Part shown: positions 1-14,100 of the stretch, in pieces
How positions within the stretch are numbered: the first letter of the stretch is position 1
Layout of the letters: every line of letters starts with the position of its first letter
Assembly (NCBI RefSeq): GCF_907165205.1
Contig: NC_058191.1
Coordinates: 43,742,943 to 43,806,942, forward strand
Origin: Coccinella septempunctata
Lineage: Eukaryota; Arthropoda; Insecta; Coleoptera; Coccinellidae
DNA: 64,000 nt
Direction: 5' to 3'
Program-made: the position numbers and the translations under genes
Notes under the pieces: model-generated
Database searches by the model: none
What the model was told of the DNA's origin: nothing
What the model saw: the letters and a program-made list of their open reading frames with translations, nothing else

Positions 1-3000
1 CGGTGTATGAATTTTCAGAGTCGGAGTTAATTGGAACGCGGAAAATTTAATATGCATGGAAATTGTGTGACCATGAGTATAGTTGCGTAGAATTTATAAT
101 ATTTTTGTTATAGAGCAACTTTTCTAGTGTTAAATCTTGAAATTTGGTGGCTGCCATTGCTCCCCCACTAGAATCACCCTTATTATGATGAGGAAATATT
201 TCAACACTTGTATTAAGACAATTTAGAAACTCCATGCACATAATTTTTTATATAACAGTGATTTGTGAAAAAATTGGGTTCAATGTACTTATATCTGATA
301 TCTCAATGGAAAACCAGCTGGAACTATATTGAATTCAACTGGAACAATGAGAAAGAACCCTGTACAAAGTTAACTAAAACAACGCCCCAAATCGGAAATT
401 ACATTTTGGGACACGAAACAGAAACAGAATTGTCGACGATATCATAATAAGAAGTTTCAGGCTGGTTGTACAGTTTTCATGGAACTGGTATAACTTAAGT
501 ACAATATATATTTGTTCCTCACATACGATACAATATCGTTAACAATGGAATTTAGGCGTTCCAGATACTTAATTAAACACCTTTCCACGGTTGTCGACCA
601 TTCATTTCGCTTTATTGTCATAGAAATCCGAATAAGTTTGAGAGTCGAGTGCGAGCTGCGAAATTGTACCTCAAAGGATATTTGGTTTCATTAAATCATT
701 GTACCATTCAATCGAGTACAAAAAGAACGTGCAGTAAAAACTATCATTCATATTGTTATATTAGGTCAAAACGTATTTTCAGATGTTTAATACATTTGTT
801 TTTTAATTTTACTACAACTTCTACCAGATCCAAGACTTTCAGAGAGCGTAATAATGAATTTTGTGTGGGAGCATGATTTGTTTATGATATTAATGAATCA
901 CTGTGTTTTATGAGACATTACTCACTCGTCAAACTCAGATTTTTCAGATGAATGCTAGGGCGTATCTATATTGCGAAATTTTCTCATACTTTTCAAACAG
1001 AATTACAGTTATTCATCAGATTGCACGAAAATGACGAATATTCGCGTGAAAAGCACAGGCTTCCCCCGTTTCAGTTCGGAAACATGACAGATACCAGACA
1101 ACTCCCACCGTCAAATTAATCGAATCACTGTTTTAAAATTCTATCGGCCGGTTACATTCAATTCCGAAAAAATTTGCATCGAAAACGTTGTTTCAATATG
1201 GTGTTGACTATTTTCGGTAGAACTCAATTATATGACCCAAATCTGCGATGCATCAGCATACATATCATGGTCCCCGATATATCCCGTTCCTGTCCCATTC
1301 GGAATTGGTAGGACAAAGACCAGATTGTCGCATTGATACAGCCAGATTCGCAGTTTGATAGGCGTGGAATCAAAACCATTTATACTCCCTTATCCTACGG
1401 CTATTTAGCAGCTCTACAGGACGCAGAGGGGGGATTAGTCATCAGTGGTGCATAAATTCGACATTGTTGAAGATGTATGAGGCCAGATATGCCTGTGGAT
1501 TCGAAGATGGCTATTGAAAGAATCATTCTTTCTGTATGTTTATAAAAACTGAGGAAAGAAAGAAATCCTTCAATAAATCCAAAGCAGGGTAGTAGTTGAG
1601 TCCTCGTACAACTGTATCCAAGTATTAAGTTTAACTAACATCAATCTTTATATTTGACGTCAAAATAAGAACCTGTTGAAATATTTTCTCGTTGAAATTT
1701 TGCAACAATACTTTCTTAAAGTCAGATGTGGAATAGAGTGGTTGTCCTTAATAATGGATTCATTCATTCTGCGAATGGAAGAAGGCAATACGCAACGTGA
1801 AAACTAGTAGACTAAATTATTAATTTGTAGCTTTTCGCGGCTCCAATTTCCTATGGCGGAGGCATTGAAAACGCTCCAGTAGGTGGAGTGCATTCCCGAA
1901 TCGTCGGCGACGTAAACATTTCTCTTTCGAGCTCTGAATATTTCATGCCGCAACTATAAATCACTTTAAGCGACACAACGGGAAAGACCTCTTAAACTTT
2001 CATTACCGCCAGAATGGGAATTTTAATTTTTAAGGGAAACTCGTGATCCAATTAAGCGTTTGTTTTTGTTTGTCTCCGCTTTATTGGAAATTATATCGAA
2101 CGAAATATCCCCCCAGCGAGTCGGTGGGGGGGAGGGAAACATAAGTCGCAAGATGAAGAAATTTCTTCTCCATAAGAAGATTAAATGTTTCGTCGGGGAA
2201 GGGGGAAGTTTCCCAGACGTTGACGGGGTAGCGATAAAGCTGCAGTCAGAAATATCTGTCATTCGAAAAATGCGAGTCGTAGAAGAGCTGACAATTCACG
2301 AGGGAGGTATTTCGCAGGAATACAATTTCCATGTTTTCGCGATTTTCCGGTAAGTTTGGACTCGTGAAATTCCTATGATTTTCACGACGCAATTGAAGAT
2401 GTAGAAATACTTCGAATTTCTGGAAGAATTTGACGCATTCCTTCAGAAAATAAGTAATCTTCTGAATATGCCATTAATTTCGGAAAATACTCAGCTCCTG
2501 CTCAAGAATTGATTGGATTCAGTGATCCCCATCAATTTATTCCGCTTCAAGATGTCTATTTTGATCAGATACCAGATTAAATCCCTGTCCTTCGACAGAA
2601 AATAATTTGTTATTGGAAAAATCAGCAATTCTGGGTTTGAAACAGGAACATCTCTGTCTGGATAAGCTGCAGATAAGTAGAAGGCATTTCAACAAGTCCA
2701 TCATCCTGCTGAGTAGGATCCCACACGCTTCTTCATTACCTGGCTAATGCCAACGAACCCGTGTGGCAGCTTGAAAAACAGTTTCGTCGAGTGATACTCA
2801 AACTCTTTGCTATATTTACGGCTAATTGGAGTTTCATACGGTGAGGATGCGGATGAAGGGGCCATTTACGTTTCAGCTCCTAACTTAGAACGAACGTTTT
2901 ACTACGAACTATTTGATCAAACGAGTTAGTTCGGGATTTTCTCCCAGGAAAGGGGTTTCCTGTAATTGATATGGTTGGGAGGCCTGCCTAACGATCTGGA

Positions 3001-3242
3001 ACGGGGTTCTTTGAGCTCTTTCGTTGGTTACGTCGGATGTAACTTGCAGTTCACGTGATGTAATATTATTTTTTCGAGGAAGACGATATGACTCGAATCT
3101 TCCAGGGATTCGGGTAGTTTTAAAATCCCCACGGGTTTCGTCGGGAATTCTGCGGTTTCAGCACGCGACTGATGTAGAAGTCGTAGACACTCTAACGAAT
3201 CCAACGAAACAGTAGTTGCCACACATGGGTTTCTTACTGAGA
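1..3242. other. Gene-free AT-rich sequence
   Basis: No exon-like frame with usable splice sites is evident on either strand. One feature is seen: a dispersed repeat copy at 2558-2668. A G-rich open stretch at about 2100-2350 has no protein character I trust. Confidence 0.6.
2558..2668 (+). repeat. Dispersed repeat copy (matches 43465-43595)
   Basis: Shares TTTGATCAGATACCAGA and then TCTGGGTTTGAAACAG with the copy at 43465, with diverged sequence between. GTGATCCCCATCAATTT lies just upstream at 2522, whereas its counterpart lies downstream in the 43-kb copy, so the order differs. Confidence 0.55.
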
Positions 3243-3244
3243 TA

Positions 3245-4263
3245 CGAGGATGTATTGATATCTAGTTAGCCAAGACCAGTTCCATGCATTCAAAAAATAT
3301 TGCGTTACTATAGCAACGAACAATAACTCATTAGAAGTGTCAGTGTGAAGTTTGAGGTCAAAAAAAGTAAACCAGAGTGACGCAATAAATTGAAAGAAAG
3401 AAGATGTCCACCGAAATTGTGAAAATCGAAAAATTGGAGTATCGAGCCATCATCAAGTATCTTTATTTGAAAGGGTTAAGAAGTAAGCAGATTTACGAAG
3501 ATATGCCTTATACCCTTGGTGATCAATGCCCTCCGTATGTGACCCTGAAAAATTGGACTGCAAGCTTCGAAAGAGGTTTTTATTGAAGATGATGACAGAT
3601 CGGGAAGGACAGTTTTTGTGTCAGTCTTCGTGCGAATTGTTACGGCTGACACTTCGGTACATTTCTACGATCAGAAACAAAGCAACAATCGATGGAATGG
3701 CGACACTTTGGTTGTCCATGACCTAAGAAGTTTCGTGTCCAAAAATATGCTGGAAAAGTTCTTGCTTCAGTTTTTTGGGATTGCTATGGGGTAATTATGA
3801 TTGATTTTTTGGATAAGGATAACCGGAGATCACTATTCGACATTACTGCCCATTCTACGGGAAAAAATTAAAGAGAAAAGACGCGGAAAGCTATCCAATG
3901 GTATTTTGTTTTTGTAGGACAACGCCCCTGCACACAAATCTCTTGTTGCCATGCAAAAAATTCGTGATTTAGGGTTTGAAATACTAGAACACCTCCCTTA
4001 TTCATCAGATTTGACTCCATCCGACTAACATATCTTTCCTTAACTGAAAAAAAAGTTTAAAAGGTCGTAAATTTTCTTCCAACGAGGTAGAGGTCTGGTT
4101 TGCAGAGCAAGAAGAAATATTTTTTTTGAAAGGTCTAGAGACGTCGCAGGGTCGCTGTAATAAATGTATCCAATTAAGAGAAGAATATGTTGGAAATAAA
4201 ATATTTTGACATTGAAATTTTGTTCGCTTGTTAATAGGCTGAGAATTTTTCAATACATCCTTC
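3245..4263 (+). mobile_element. Decayed mariner element, copy 1
   Basis: The element is about 1.02 kb, flanked by TA at 3243-3244 and 4264-4265. The ends are imperfect inverted repeats: CGAGGATGTATTGATATC on the left and, read inward from the right, GAAGGATGTATTGAAAAATT. The plus strand carries a broken transposase. It is shorter than a typical mariner of about 1.3 kb, which suggests internal deletion. The left 150 bases match the right end of the inverted copy at 16060-17257, so both belong to one family. The combination of TA target duplication, inverted repeats and DD34D catalytic remnants makes the assignment secure. Confidence 0.92.
3404..4190 (+). pseudogene. mariner transposase relic (DD34D), copy 1
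   Basis: It starts at ATG 3404 with a helix-turn-helix region (IKYLYLKGLRSKQIYEDM), then loses frame after about 60 residues. Further on, in shifted frames, are the catalytic blocks: IMIDFLD (first Asp codon at 3803), a DNAPAHKS block (second Asp at 3918, the preceding Gln codon now TAG) and YSSDLTPSD (third Asp at 4023). Second and third Asp are separated by 34 residues, the mariner DD34D spacing. Stops and frameshifts mean it cannot make an active protein. Confidence 0.9.
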
Positions 4264-4265
4264 TA

Positions 4266-7200
4266 TTTCACGAATTCAATTGTTGAATCCAGAAATAAAA
4301 TACCTTCAAAATTATCCATGCATCAGTGGATAACATTTTCATCCTTTGTACAAGCGTTAAAAAAAAAACAAATTCGCAATGTAGCCTCGGAGAACGTGCC
4401 TTCTGTCAACGCTTTCATGTTCATAAAGCATCAAAATAACCGGGTTAAAAAGGTTTATTGCATGGGGTTGATTATACGTTGGGTCAGGTACCGTACCTGT
4501 AATCTTGATTTTTTTATTCAATTAAGTTTCTTCCTATCTGATTAACCCGGAGTATAATACGTGTTATTGATTTTAATTTGAAATGGTGTTGGCTGAGCTT
4601 GGGTCCGGGTGTGTTGTTTTGATCTCAATGGCTTATGGTTCATTGTTGTACATAGTTGATCAATATTTGTATAGTAAATGATTCAATAAATTTGATTTGC
4701 AGCGGTTTGGACCAATAGAACATTTTCTGACCCCTCTATAGATGTTCCTCTCTTGTCTCTGTCACTCGATCCTTACGAAATTAGTATTAGCAAACGGTCA
4801 GTTTAAGTGAAACTGTCCAAAATGCAGAGTTAATGAGGGATATTTTCAGACAAACGTAGGTCGAACACCTGGCCCCGGTTCTGGCAGATGAGGTGCCGTG
4901 TGAAACATGAATGGACGTCGTCAGGCCGACGCCTTCCGAGTTCATTAAACGACGCCGCAGCCTTGCGGTCTGATTTGTGACGGCAGATACAGTTTCTTTG
5001 TCCCCGATATATCACACAAGTGCCCATCCGTTCGTTTTACGAATTCTAATTAGCTAATTGCCCCTTCGATATAATTCCGATAATGGATTCCGCCGGCTCG
5101 GATACTAGAGATTTGTGTTGTTTGCATAGGTAAGAGGATGATGGCAGTTTCGTGCCGAAGGAGTTTCTAAGAAATTAGTTTCGGGTCCGAGAACTTTCTG
5201 GCTTATTTTTCGATTAGGGCCACTCTGCTGAGATCAGTCACAATGAAATCTTGGTATTAATTTCTTATTAGTTTTCCTTCTTTGAAATATGGATTTCTGA
5301 CACATTCCTTGGAAGATTATAATCTGAATAAATGGGAAAAATGAGGCTACAGATTTCCACTTAAATTTTCGAGCTGTTTATTAGGTGAAATGTGAAATGA
5401 AACAGAATTTCAACTGCATCCGATGATATTTGAAGAAGGATAGTTTGCTTCAATAGATATTGAATTGCCTTGTTCTTCAACGATCATTAGCTTTTTGTTT
5501 CCTTACAAATCATATCTCTAATGGTTCTAGATCATTGAAAAATGCAAATCTCTTGACCTGCATGTGCAGTCATAGATCAAACATTCTTCGTTTCATAATT
5601 CTTATTGGGGTTATCTTATTTGATTGTGTTTAACCAGTATCTTCTTGGTAGGGCCATCCTTTTTTTGAGACGTGTTTTCATACAATTGTTGTGTGGCCTG
5701 AACATAGAAGACCAAATACAATGACAGCTTCAGTCACAAGTGCTGAAGAAATTTTTTGGCTTCTCTGAGCAAATGTAAGGAGAACCTTTGAATATCGACT
5801 CGACTGAAATTAATTGAACAGTTTCCCAACAGAACATATTCGACCGAAATACACAGAGCCACTCATAATATTAAGCCCTATAGCGGAGACGCAACTAATG
5901 GAAAACACTCAGGTCCTTCGAAATCAAATCGTCAGGAACTAAACCTCATACATTCGAGTTATAACATAATCGACACCCTTCAACACTAATTAGACGCAAT
6001 TCCCGGCAACATCTCTCTCATCTGATTGATGGTAGCTTTTGGCGACCCTTCGCTCGATTTCCGTCCAGGGATTCTGCGGCACACAAAGCGACAGAACGGG
6101 ACAATTTGATACCTGCTCGAGGCAGAAATTGAGAGACAGTTTCATTAATTTACTCCCACCTCCTCTAGTCAAGTCATCGGGATTCGCGTAGCTAATGGAA
6201 CGGCTCTATAATTACCTGCGTGCTCGAGACCATGGCTGTGGTCCGAAAATCGATACCCACGTCCATTTTCGATGCGGAGCTGCTGCTGCCTTGACACCAC
6301 TCAAATTTCGATCTGATTTGGATTTGTTTCATTTAATGAGCGAAATGTACCTACACTCGGATTGTGAAGGACAGAAATGAGGAGAAAAACACTGATATGA
6401 AGGGAGCTTGAACGTGCTTCAACCCCCCCAACACTGCTCAGATTCTAGAAAATACGTTATTTTCTGAATATTCCCATAAATAAAGACGCGATTCAGTTCA
6501 AAACTGGCACTCATCTCAGGAATAACGCTTTGAAGGTTCGTGCAAAACCTGGCTGTCGCCTCACGAATAGTTTCTGGGGTGAATTTTTTTCATTTTCTCC
6601 ACGAATGTCCGAGTACAGCTGTTTTTCACTGTAGAAGGAAGCCAAGTTGAGAATAGGAAATAAGTTCATCCAACATTCTTCCAACATCAGTTTAATGGCT
6701 TGAATGGAACGAAACAAATATAGAAGAATTTTTAAATGAATTCATATTTTTGGTAATTTTTCGAAGGTCAAAACTTTCGACACGCGTATCTTCAAGAAAA
6801 ATTATCGTAGATCTAAATGTGAAATATTCTGACCCGTACGGTCTAGAGTAGTCTAGACGAATTTTTAACTGAGCTCATCTTCTTCGGGATTTTTCGTAGG
6901 ACAATTTCCGACACGAGTACCTCCAAGAAAAATCACAGATTATTATTAATAATATTTAAACCGAATTATTGTGTACTGATACCATTTTTGTTCCTTTTCA
7001 GGAAGGAAGAGGATTCGATTAACTTTCAACAGGAGTGAAGTGGTAAGTTTTTTCTTCAGATAAATTCATACAGTGTGTCCTGCATAAGGTGGGAAAAGTT
7101 TTGATGAAAAAAATGGGCCCCTAGAGTATAACAAAAACATCTATGTAGTTTCTATGAATACCTACTTTATTCTGATGGTAGGAGACCGTTTTCTTGAACC

Positions 7201-7926
7201 CCGCTTCACATCGTTCGGACCGTGCGGGAAAGTATCACTTTCCTAACTCGTTAGGAAAATAACTATTCCCTCAGAAATGGGAAAGGGTTTCTCCGATAAC
7301 TGGAAATTCTAAAAAATGTCATATCAAGGTCACGGAACGATTTGCTGCAACGACATCTGGAGATAGAAGCACAAATACATCAGCAAAGGCCACATAATCG
7401 GAATAAAGTGGTGATCCATGTTAGGGGGTCAGAGCGAGGTCGAGCAGGGCGAAATAGGGTCACATCAGAGTCTCGGGAGGGTGAAATGAGATGGAAAGAT
7501 GGGCAAATTTTCCAGATAAGATGTTACCTCAAGCTTTTATGCACTCGGCTAAATCAGTTAGATTTTCAATTTGTGTTGAGAGCTTCTTGAATGGGCTTCG
7601 CCGGAAATATCGACGCGGTTTTACAGACGGGATCGTCGAGGTTTCGGGAGCAATCGTCGAGTTTAACCGCAGGTGGAAGGTCGAAGAGTGGTGCTCTTTA
7701 GCGGTGTGTGTGGCGGGAGTTTTAGGATTAATTCGATTATTCTGCGGGAAAGCCGTTCAACGTTCCTTTACCTGGCACCGGTTTGTTGTTTATGTGGAAC
7801 GTATCGAAGAGTCAGGGTGTTTTGAATTAGAAAAATAAGATTCCGAATTAATATGCATAGTAACAAAATACAATATTTGAAGAATTGATGGTTTAATTCA
7901 CCTTGAATAGGTGCTTCAATAGGTAC
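4266..7926. other. Gene-free sequence between mariner and Tc1 relics
   Basis: The diverged duplication at 6741-6945 is the only structure noted. Short open frames on both strands are overlapping and compositionally random. Confidence 0.6.
6741..6945 (+). repeat. Diverged tandem duplication, about 138-bp period
   Basis: The segment at about 6741-6807 (ending TATCTTCAAGAAAAATTA) recurs in diverged form at about 6879-6940 (ending TACCTCCAAGAAAAATCA), sharing GATTTTTCG and CGACACG-type blocks. A related piece lies inverted at about 8925-8990. Confidence 0.6.
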
Positions 7927-8136
7927 CTACTTGACATATGCTCTGCATACTTTTCACCAAGTTATATGGGGAATCCTGTGCTCAATTTGTTGCTAAAGTT
8001 GTGGTAAAGGATCACTGAGCTATTGAAACCAAATCCTGCTATTTTCTGTGGGCATCAATGGTTCTACGCTACGTATTTGGTTTCAAATGTGCTCGATTGG
8101 ATTCATCAGGTCAGGAGACCTTGGTGGTAGAAGTGG
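7927..8136 (-). pseudogene. Tc1-like (DD34E) transposase C-terminal relic
   Basis: Read on the minus strand from 8136, one frame gives GIPLLPPRSPDLMNPIEHI and then, through in-frame stops, segments resembling the Tc1 C-terminus down to a final stop near 7927. P-P-R-S-P-D-L-N-P-I-E-H is the third catalytic block of Tc1-family transposases (the Glu of DD34E); here one extra residue (M) is inserted. There are at least four in-frame stops, including one replacing the Trp that follows IEH. The two upstream Asp blocks are not recognisable and I found no clear terminal repeats, so only a fragment is called. Confidence 0.72.
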
Positions 8137-11100
8137 AATACCCTAGTTTTCTGTAGAAGTATTTTATTTTACTCATCTTCGAAAGCAAATCAATATCCTC
8201 AACCTTTGGGAGGTGGCCAAGTTAACGAAGTATGAAATTTCTATTCGATCCGTCGTTTAGACAACTCTAAGAGTCAGCGGACATCGAGTAAGTCCGAGGA
8301 AGAATTACTGGCGACCTGCGAACACTGAGTAATGGAATCAGAACCAAACTTTCAGGACAACGAGAACTTTAACGGGTTCAATCAGAGCCGGCCATGGACG
8401 ACGTCTCGGAACCCTATTCCTGTCCATCGATGGCGATGGCGGCGGGTCAGGGTCCACGAGAATTGAATGTCAGAAGGAGGAATTCCTATACGGGAGATGG
8501 GACTCCCAACTTGCTCCTTGTTTACGACCGTTGCGAATTTTCGGCCTCCGTGTGCACGACGACGTCCTCCAGGGACAAGATGGCCGTCCCTTCCGGAGAA
8601 ATAAAAACAGGAATAAAACCGAATGTATGCCGGTACTCCGGAAACTCTACTCTTTAATATCCCTCCTCTATCTGCCTAGTTTTAATATGTACGTGGGAGG
8701 CATAAAGTATACGTCAACGTTACGTGAGGTCGCTTCTGGGAGATTACTGTTGTTGCTGTAATACCAGGTGTTTACGAAACACCACCATCATTTGGGCTTC
8801 CATCTTGACAGATTCTTCTAAAGTTCATCCCAAGGTAATTGGGGCAGGTATTTGAGGGCCGAAGAAGATAATTCAAGTAAAAATGTCCCTAAGATAAGAT
8901 AAGTGATAAACGACTCGAAAGCTGACTTTCGAAAAATCCTGAAAAAGACGGATTCAGTTAAAAATTCGACAAGACCGAACGGTTACACATAGATGGATGA
9001 ATATGATAGATCATGATTATGAATTACATTGGAATTACTTTAATTCACAATGCGATATTAATGAAAACCTGCATCAAAACCAACGGAATTATTAATAAAA
9101 CGATATTTCCTCCCATTTCGATAATCTGCCACTATTCAAGGGTCATACAAAGGGATCAATAATTACTATTAATCATACTTATGTTCGATAGGCAGCCAGC
9201 AACAACTAATCACCATAGTGCCCGATATGCTAATATCCGCGAATAAAAACCGGATTTCATTTTATTCAGAATATTATATGTATGTATATTCGGTTCGGGG
9301 AATATCTGCCCACATCCTGAATTTATGATGGTCGGGCTAGAATCAAAATGTATTCATTAATCGTATGGTGGCAACAATGATAGATAGCCAGTGATATTTT
9401 GATGGGGTTTAGGGATATCCATGTTGATCAATGGAGGGGCCCGACCGTAGATGAATATCGGACTGATGCGTGTTATTTCTGTATTAAATTTTACATCATT
9501 TTATCGCTTTTTATTCCGATCCCGAATCGATGATATATATTTCCACGAAATGGGTGTGTTTCTAAACGTTATTGTTTCGAAAATGCATTCGGTTTTGATG
9601 TACGCGCTACGTTGATAGATTGAACTAATTCTTCATCGTTGAATTGGGATCGGATGAATTAATTTCAACATGCAACTTCTTGCGTGAAAATTCTTTTCTC
9701 CGAGAATATTTTTTTTATTGTTCGGTATAGGAATGGGTTGCAAAGCGCGGGTATAAAAGCGCGGGTAGAAAAGCGCGGGTAGGAAAGCGCGGGTAGGAAA
9801 GCGCGGGTAGAAGACGTGGGTAGAAACCGCAATATTACCCACAAAATTTTTTGTTTCAGTATATTGACATATCTGCTAACGAGTATGAATGATAATCTTG
9901 GGTGAAATGAAAAATTAAGTGATTATTTCCAATCTTTTTATTCTTCTTATTTAAAAAACTGCTGATTTCATTCAATACAAATCTAATAACTTTTGATGCA
10001 TGTAAAACTCGTTCGCATGAATACATGCAGCGCGAAAAACGAGGAGATCTATAAATAACTGACACCAATTCCGGTAGACACTTCAATCCTGAACGGGACA
10101 ATGGAAAAAACTGAAATAAACGCCCCCAGATGTTCGCTTCGATCCTGTACGGCGACAATAAACCATCTCTGGATATTTTTCTATTATGTAAGCTTTGGCG
10201 AACGCACTCATGCCTTCGCGTTATCCTGGGGTTCCGCTGGTAAATGGCTGTCGGAGTCGATGAGGTATCGAATACAGCCTACACCGGCTTTTCGAATATT
10301 CCGAACGCGATTATTCCGTATCCGGATCTAATCGAATTCCATCCGGTAGAATGTTCAGTGCGCGGATGATTCGATTAATATGCGATGAAATACTTCTGGA
10401 TTTCTGCTGATCGGATGCTGTCGAAGGGGGGTGATATTGGATCGTTCATTATTGAAAATTGATAGATTTCATTTTAGCAAATGGGTGGATTTTGGAGAAT
10501 TCAATCAGGATTGGTCGAATTTTTTCTCCAACCCTTTTACGCTTTGTGAATCATCTTTCGACTTCCCAAACTAAGAAATCATGCATTAAAAAAGATGATT
10601 TTTCTGCTAGATACAACCTATGTAGAAAGCTGAATAATTTGATTTTCTGGTAAACAGTGAGATATACAAAAGTTTGGTGAGCAAATGTAGGTTTTCGAAG
10701 ATGCTAAATCTCTTGCGAGCAATTTCGAAAGCCTATGCCTCTTAGTTTAGATTTTCATTTTCAATCTGCGATATCTCAGAGATAATCAAATATCTGAAGA
10801 ATATGATTCTTCAGTGTTGCAATTCTTCCAGAATCCATTTATAATTCCGTTAAAAGACTACCCTGCTCTACCACTGTGAAGCTGCAATTCACAATCACAC
10901 ATATTCGAATGGTTTTCCAGTTTCACAGCTAGACACTGTTTGCATCATTTCATGAAACAGGTGAAGCTTTCCAGAGTTGTTCGAAAGATACCAGAGCCAT
11001 TCGCTGGAATATGTGGTGGGTTATGACAGTTGTAAATCCAAATTAACCCTGTTTTATTGTGGTTAAATATGTTGAATTAACATCTGGTTCGCTTTCGGTT

Positions 11101-14100
11101 AGGTTAACGGGTTAATGTCAGAGTGAACTCAAATTTCACAAGTCGTAGAATCCAGATGGGTTTCTTTTACACATCTCAGGAGAAGAATTTCATTTTTCTA
11201 GGGGCATAATAAAATACAATATAATATTGAAGCTTCATTACTTCCCGAACTTTGTCCTCCGATGCATTGGAAGATAATGTATTGAAAAATAAGAATTGAA
11301 CAATCGTTTATCTGATAGTCTTGAGGAAAAAACATGGAAATGTAGTCATTACTGCATTTTATACAATGAATAATTAACATTCTTCATATAGATCAAGCAC
11401 TCATTAATCATATACTGACTGAAAAATTACTTGATTATTCATTTGATAAAATGAATATACATCATTATTTTCCTGTTCAATTTCGTATAATGAAATACAC
11501 CCTTCCGAAAAACTAGAGTGATGTTACAAAGATTTGAACTAGGCGTGAAAATTCCATCCCCATTTAATCATATTACTTACTTTAAATTGATGTGTCAAGG
11601 CTAACGAGATAAAAGCAGAACGTAGTGAGGATAATTCTGTATTTTTAGTTGAATAATGAATGCATCACCGACTGATGCACCTAATGCATAAAATTGAAAC
11701 TAAAGCTCCATCTCAGCTGAAGAGCATGGGGTAATCCGAGACTCTTCCATTTCTGGGAGTGGATTAAAACAACCCTTCGTTATTTAACCGCTCCTGATGC
11801 AGCCCTCAGTCGGATGCAAGAGACGTAATCTCCACCTTCGCTCGCAAATCAAATTTCGTACCATGGGCATTCGCACCAAAAAAAAAAAAATCTTCGTGAG
11901 AAACGGATTGTATGGAAACGATGTGGAAGGCGTTCGTTGATTTCCTTGTCAGAATTTTCTTTTTGATGTTGCACAGTGTTGCCTGAACCGCTTTGAGGGT
12001 GTATTTATTTCGAGGACTTTGCGCCTCCTGAGCATAAATCTGATTTCGAAGGTGATTTCTCGCGATTCGAATGTTGTTTGCTCGAGAAATGGCTTCCTTG
12101 TAGCTTCTTTTTTCGGAGATGGAGGTGGGTGGGAAAGCGACATGGGAGACACGAGTGTGAACAGCTGTTGCTACTTGCCCAAAAATTGTACTATCTTCAA
12201 GAATTATTTGGTGATGAGTAACTTACAAAAATCATGAAAAGATTTTGAAAATTCTTTCACCAGTACAAACGTGCATTATTTCTGAATGATATAGGCAATA
12301 TAATTATAATTTATAATATTTTCAAATGTGAAAGTCCGTATGTTACTTTTTTTGTGTGTCATCACCTAACGTCGGGACTTGATGTCTGATTTTGATGGGG
12401 ACTTCACTATAGTGTAGAGAATTTATTCGAGATGGTTTTGTGTGACATGAATTTCTACGTTATAAATACTCGACGAGGAATATTGACCCAGGACCGCATT
12501 GTCACTCGTCGGCTATATTCACAGGATTTTGACTTGTAAAGAGAAATCTGCAAGGAAGACTTTGGCTGCACTACGCGTAGTCAAAGAAAACAAACAAAAT
12601 TCTCCATGCGAAGCGGCAAACACAGCCTGTTATTGATATTTTTGGGGATGTCGAATATTTGATATGCTACATGCGATTTCAATCAGCGCGTTCGACTGAG
12701 TCAATTCGTTGATACCTCGCTGTCAATGATTCGATCCCTGTAATCCATCCGAAAACACTGAGGCTGGCCCTTCCCAATTTTGCGTACGGGAGAAAATGAT
12801 GAGCCTTCAAAAACCGCAGAAATCAGAACGGGTCCATTTGTCATCGGAGGCACCGCAGATAACGACCTGAAGCAGAATATTTCCCGTCGATAATTCCGAC
12901 GTATTTTCAGCCTTTCAGGATGGGAGATGAATGGACAGACGTTGGGGGGCAATCAATCGGTTCGATACTGGGTTAGTGTGTATGGGTACGTCGAAAATTA
13001 TAACCGAGAGGACGCGATTGATACGGGTTCGACTGAGTAAACGACAGTTTCAGAAACAAATGGGACCAGATCCTTTTTTTTTCCCGTCCATTTCGATCCC
13101 GCCTGCGGAATTGATTGATATTTGGCATCGCGCGTCGCGTTCCGATGATGGGACATTTTGCATACTCCCTGAATTATCGATGTGAAAGGATGCACGTAGG
13201 ATTTCAATTCCGCGCTCACCTATTGTGGAAAAATACGGATCCGAGATCAGACATAGCTTCCTTTTCCGCAAATGGGAAATATCCCCAGTTATTCGTGGAA
13301 ATATTGGCAGATGACTGAGGACAATAACATTGAAATAATTTTTTTTTATGTATTTGAGAACACATCGTTAAAATTTTGGAGGAGATGCCATGGAGAAATA
13401 TATTCTTCTTTTTGTATACAAAATCAGCTCAACAAACCTTCTACTGTTAGAATCTTAAAAAACACCCAAACTAGTGAAACTCGTGAAAAATTAGTAAAAT
13501 TCGATCGGATAATTTCACGTTAATTCGTATTATTCTCGAATTCTGAAACCTGGTTTCCTCATTGGTGATAAAGAGAAAAACCTCTGAGATATCCACTTAT
13601 CAACTATTCTATTGGACCCAAACGATTCTTTTTGTGCCACAAGGGACCACTTAACGGAGACACAGTGTAAAGAAAACCGACCAATTATCCTTGGAAAGAT
13701 TGTTCAAGCGGACGGATTAACGTTGTTGAATTATTCTAATTTACGCGACACGAAAGGAGAAATAACTATTGTATTATCAAACAATATTCAACTCTTGGGA
13801 CCATTCCCAAAGGAGTCTTGTTGTATCCGAAACGAGCAGAGTGTCGTATGACGCTTGTTAGCAGGACTCACTTTTTGCTATCAATTACCGACATTGTTAG
13901 AGCCAGATTGTTTCCAGGAGGGACATAAAGTTTTTCCTTAACGACCCCAGAAACAACTCGCAAATATTTATTGGGTGAACGGATAGTTGTTGGTGAGGTG
14001 ACTAGATGAAGCAGATAGTTCGACCGAGGGGAATGGCTCAAACTTTGTTTTATCACCACTTGTTTGTGAATTTTACGAGACATTCAATATTTTAACTACT

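Noticed and set aside
7342..7838. Overlapping plus-strand frames in a CG-richer stretch
   Set aside because: Arg/Gly-rich products in two frames with no splice sites or motif; explained by base composition.
9633..9842. Phe/Tyr-Pro-Arg repeat protein on the minus strand
   Set aside because: This is the translation of the 14-bp minisatellite, not a gene.
11878..11890. Poly-A run as a possible retrotransposon tail
   Set aside because: No element body or target duplication is visible next to it.
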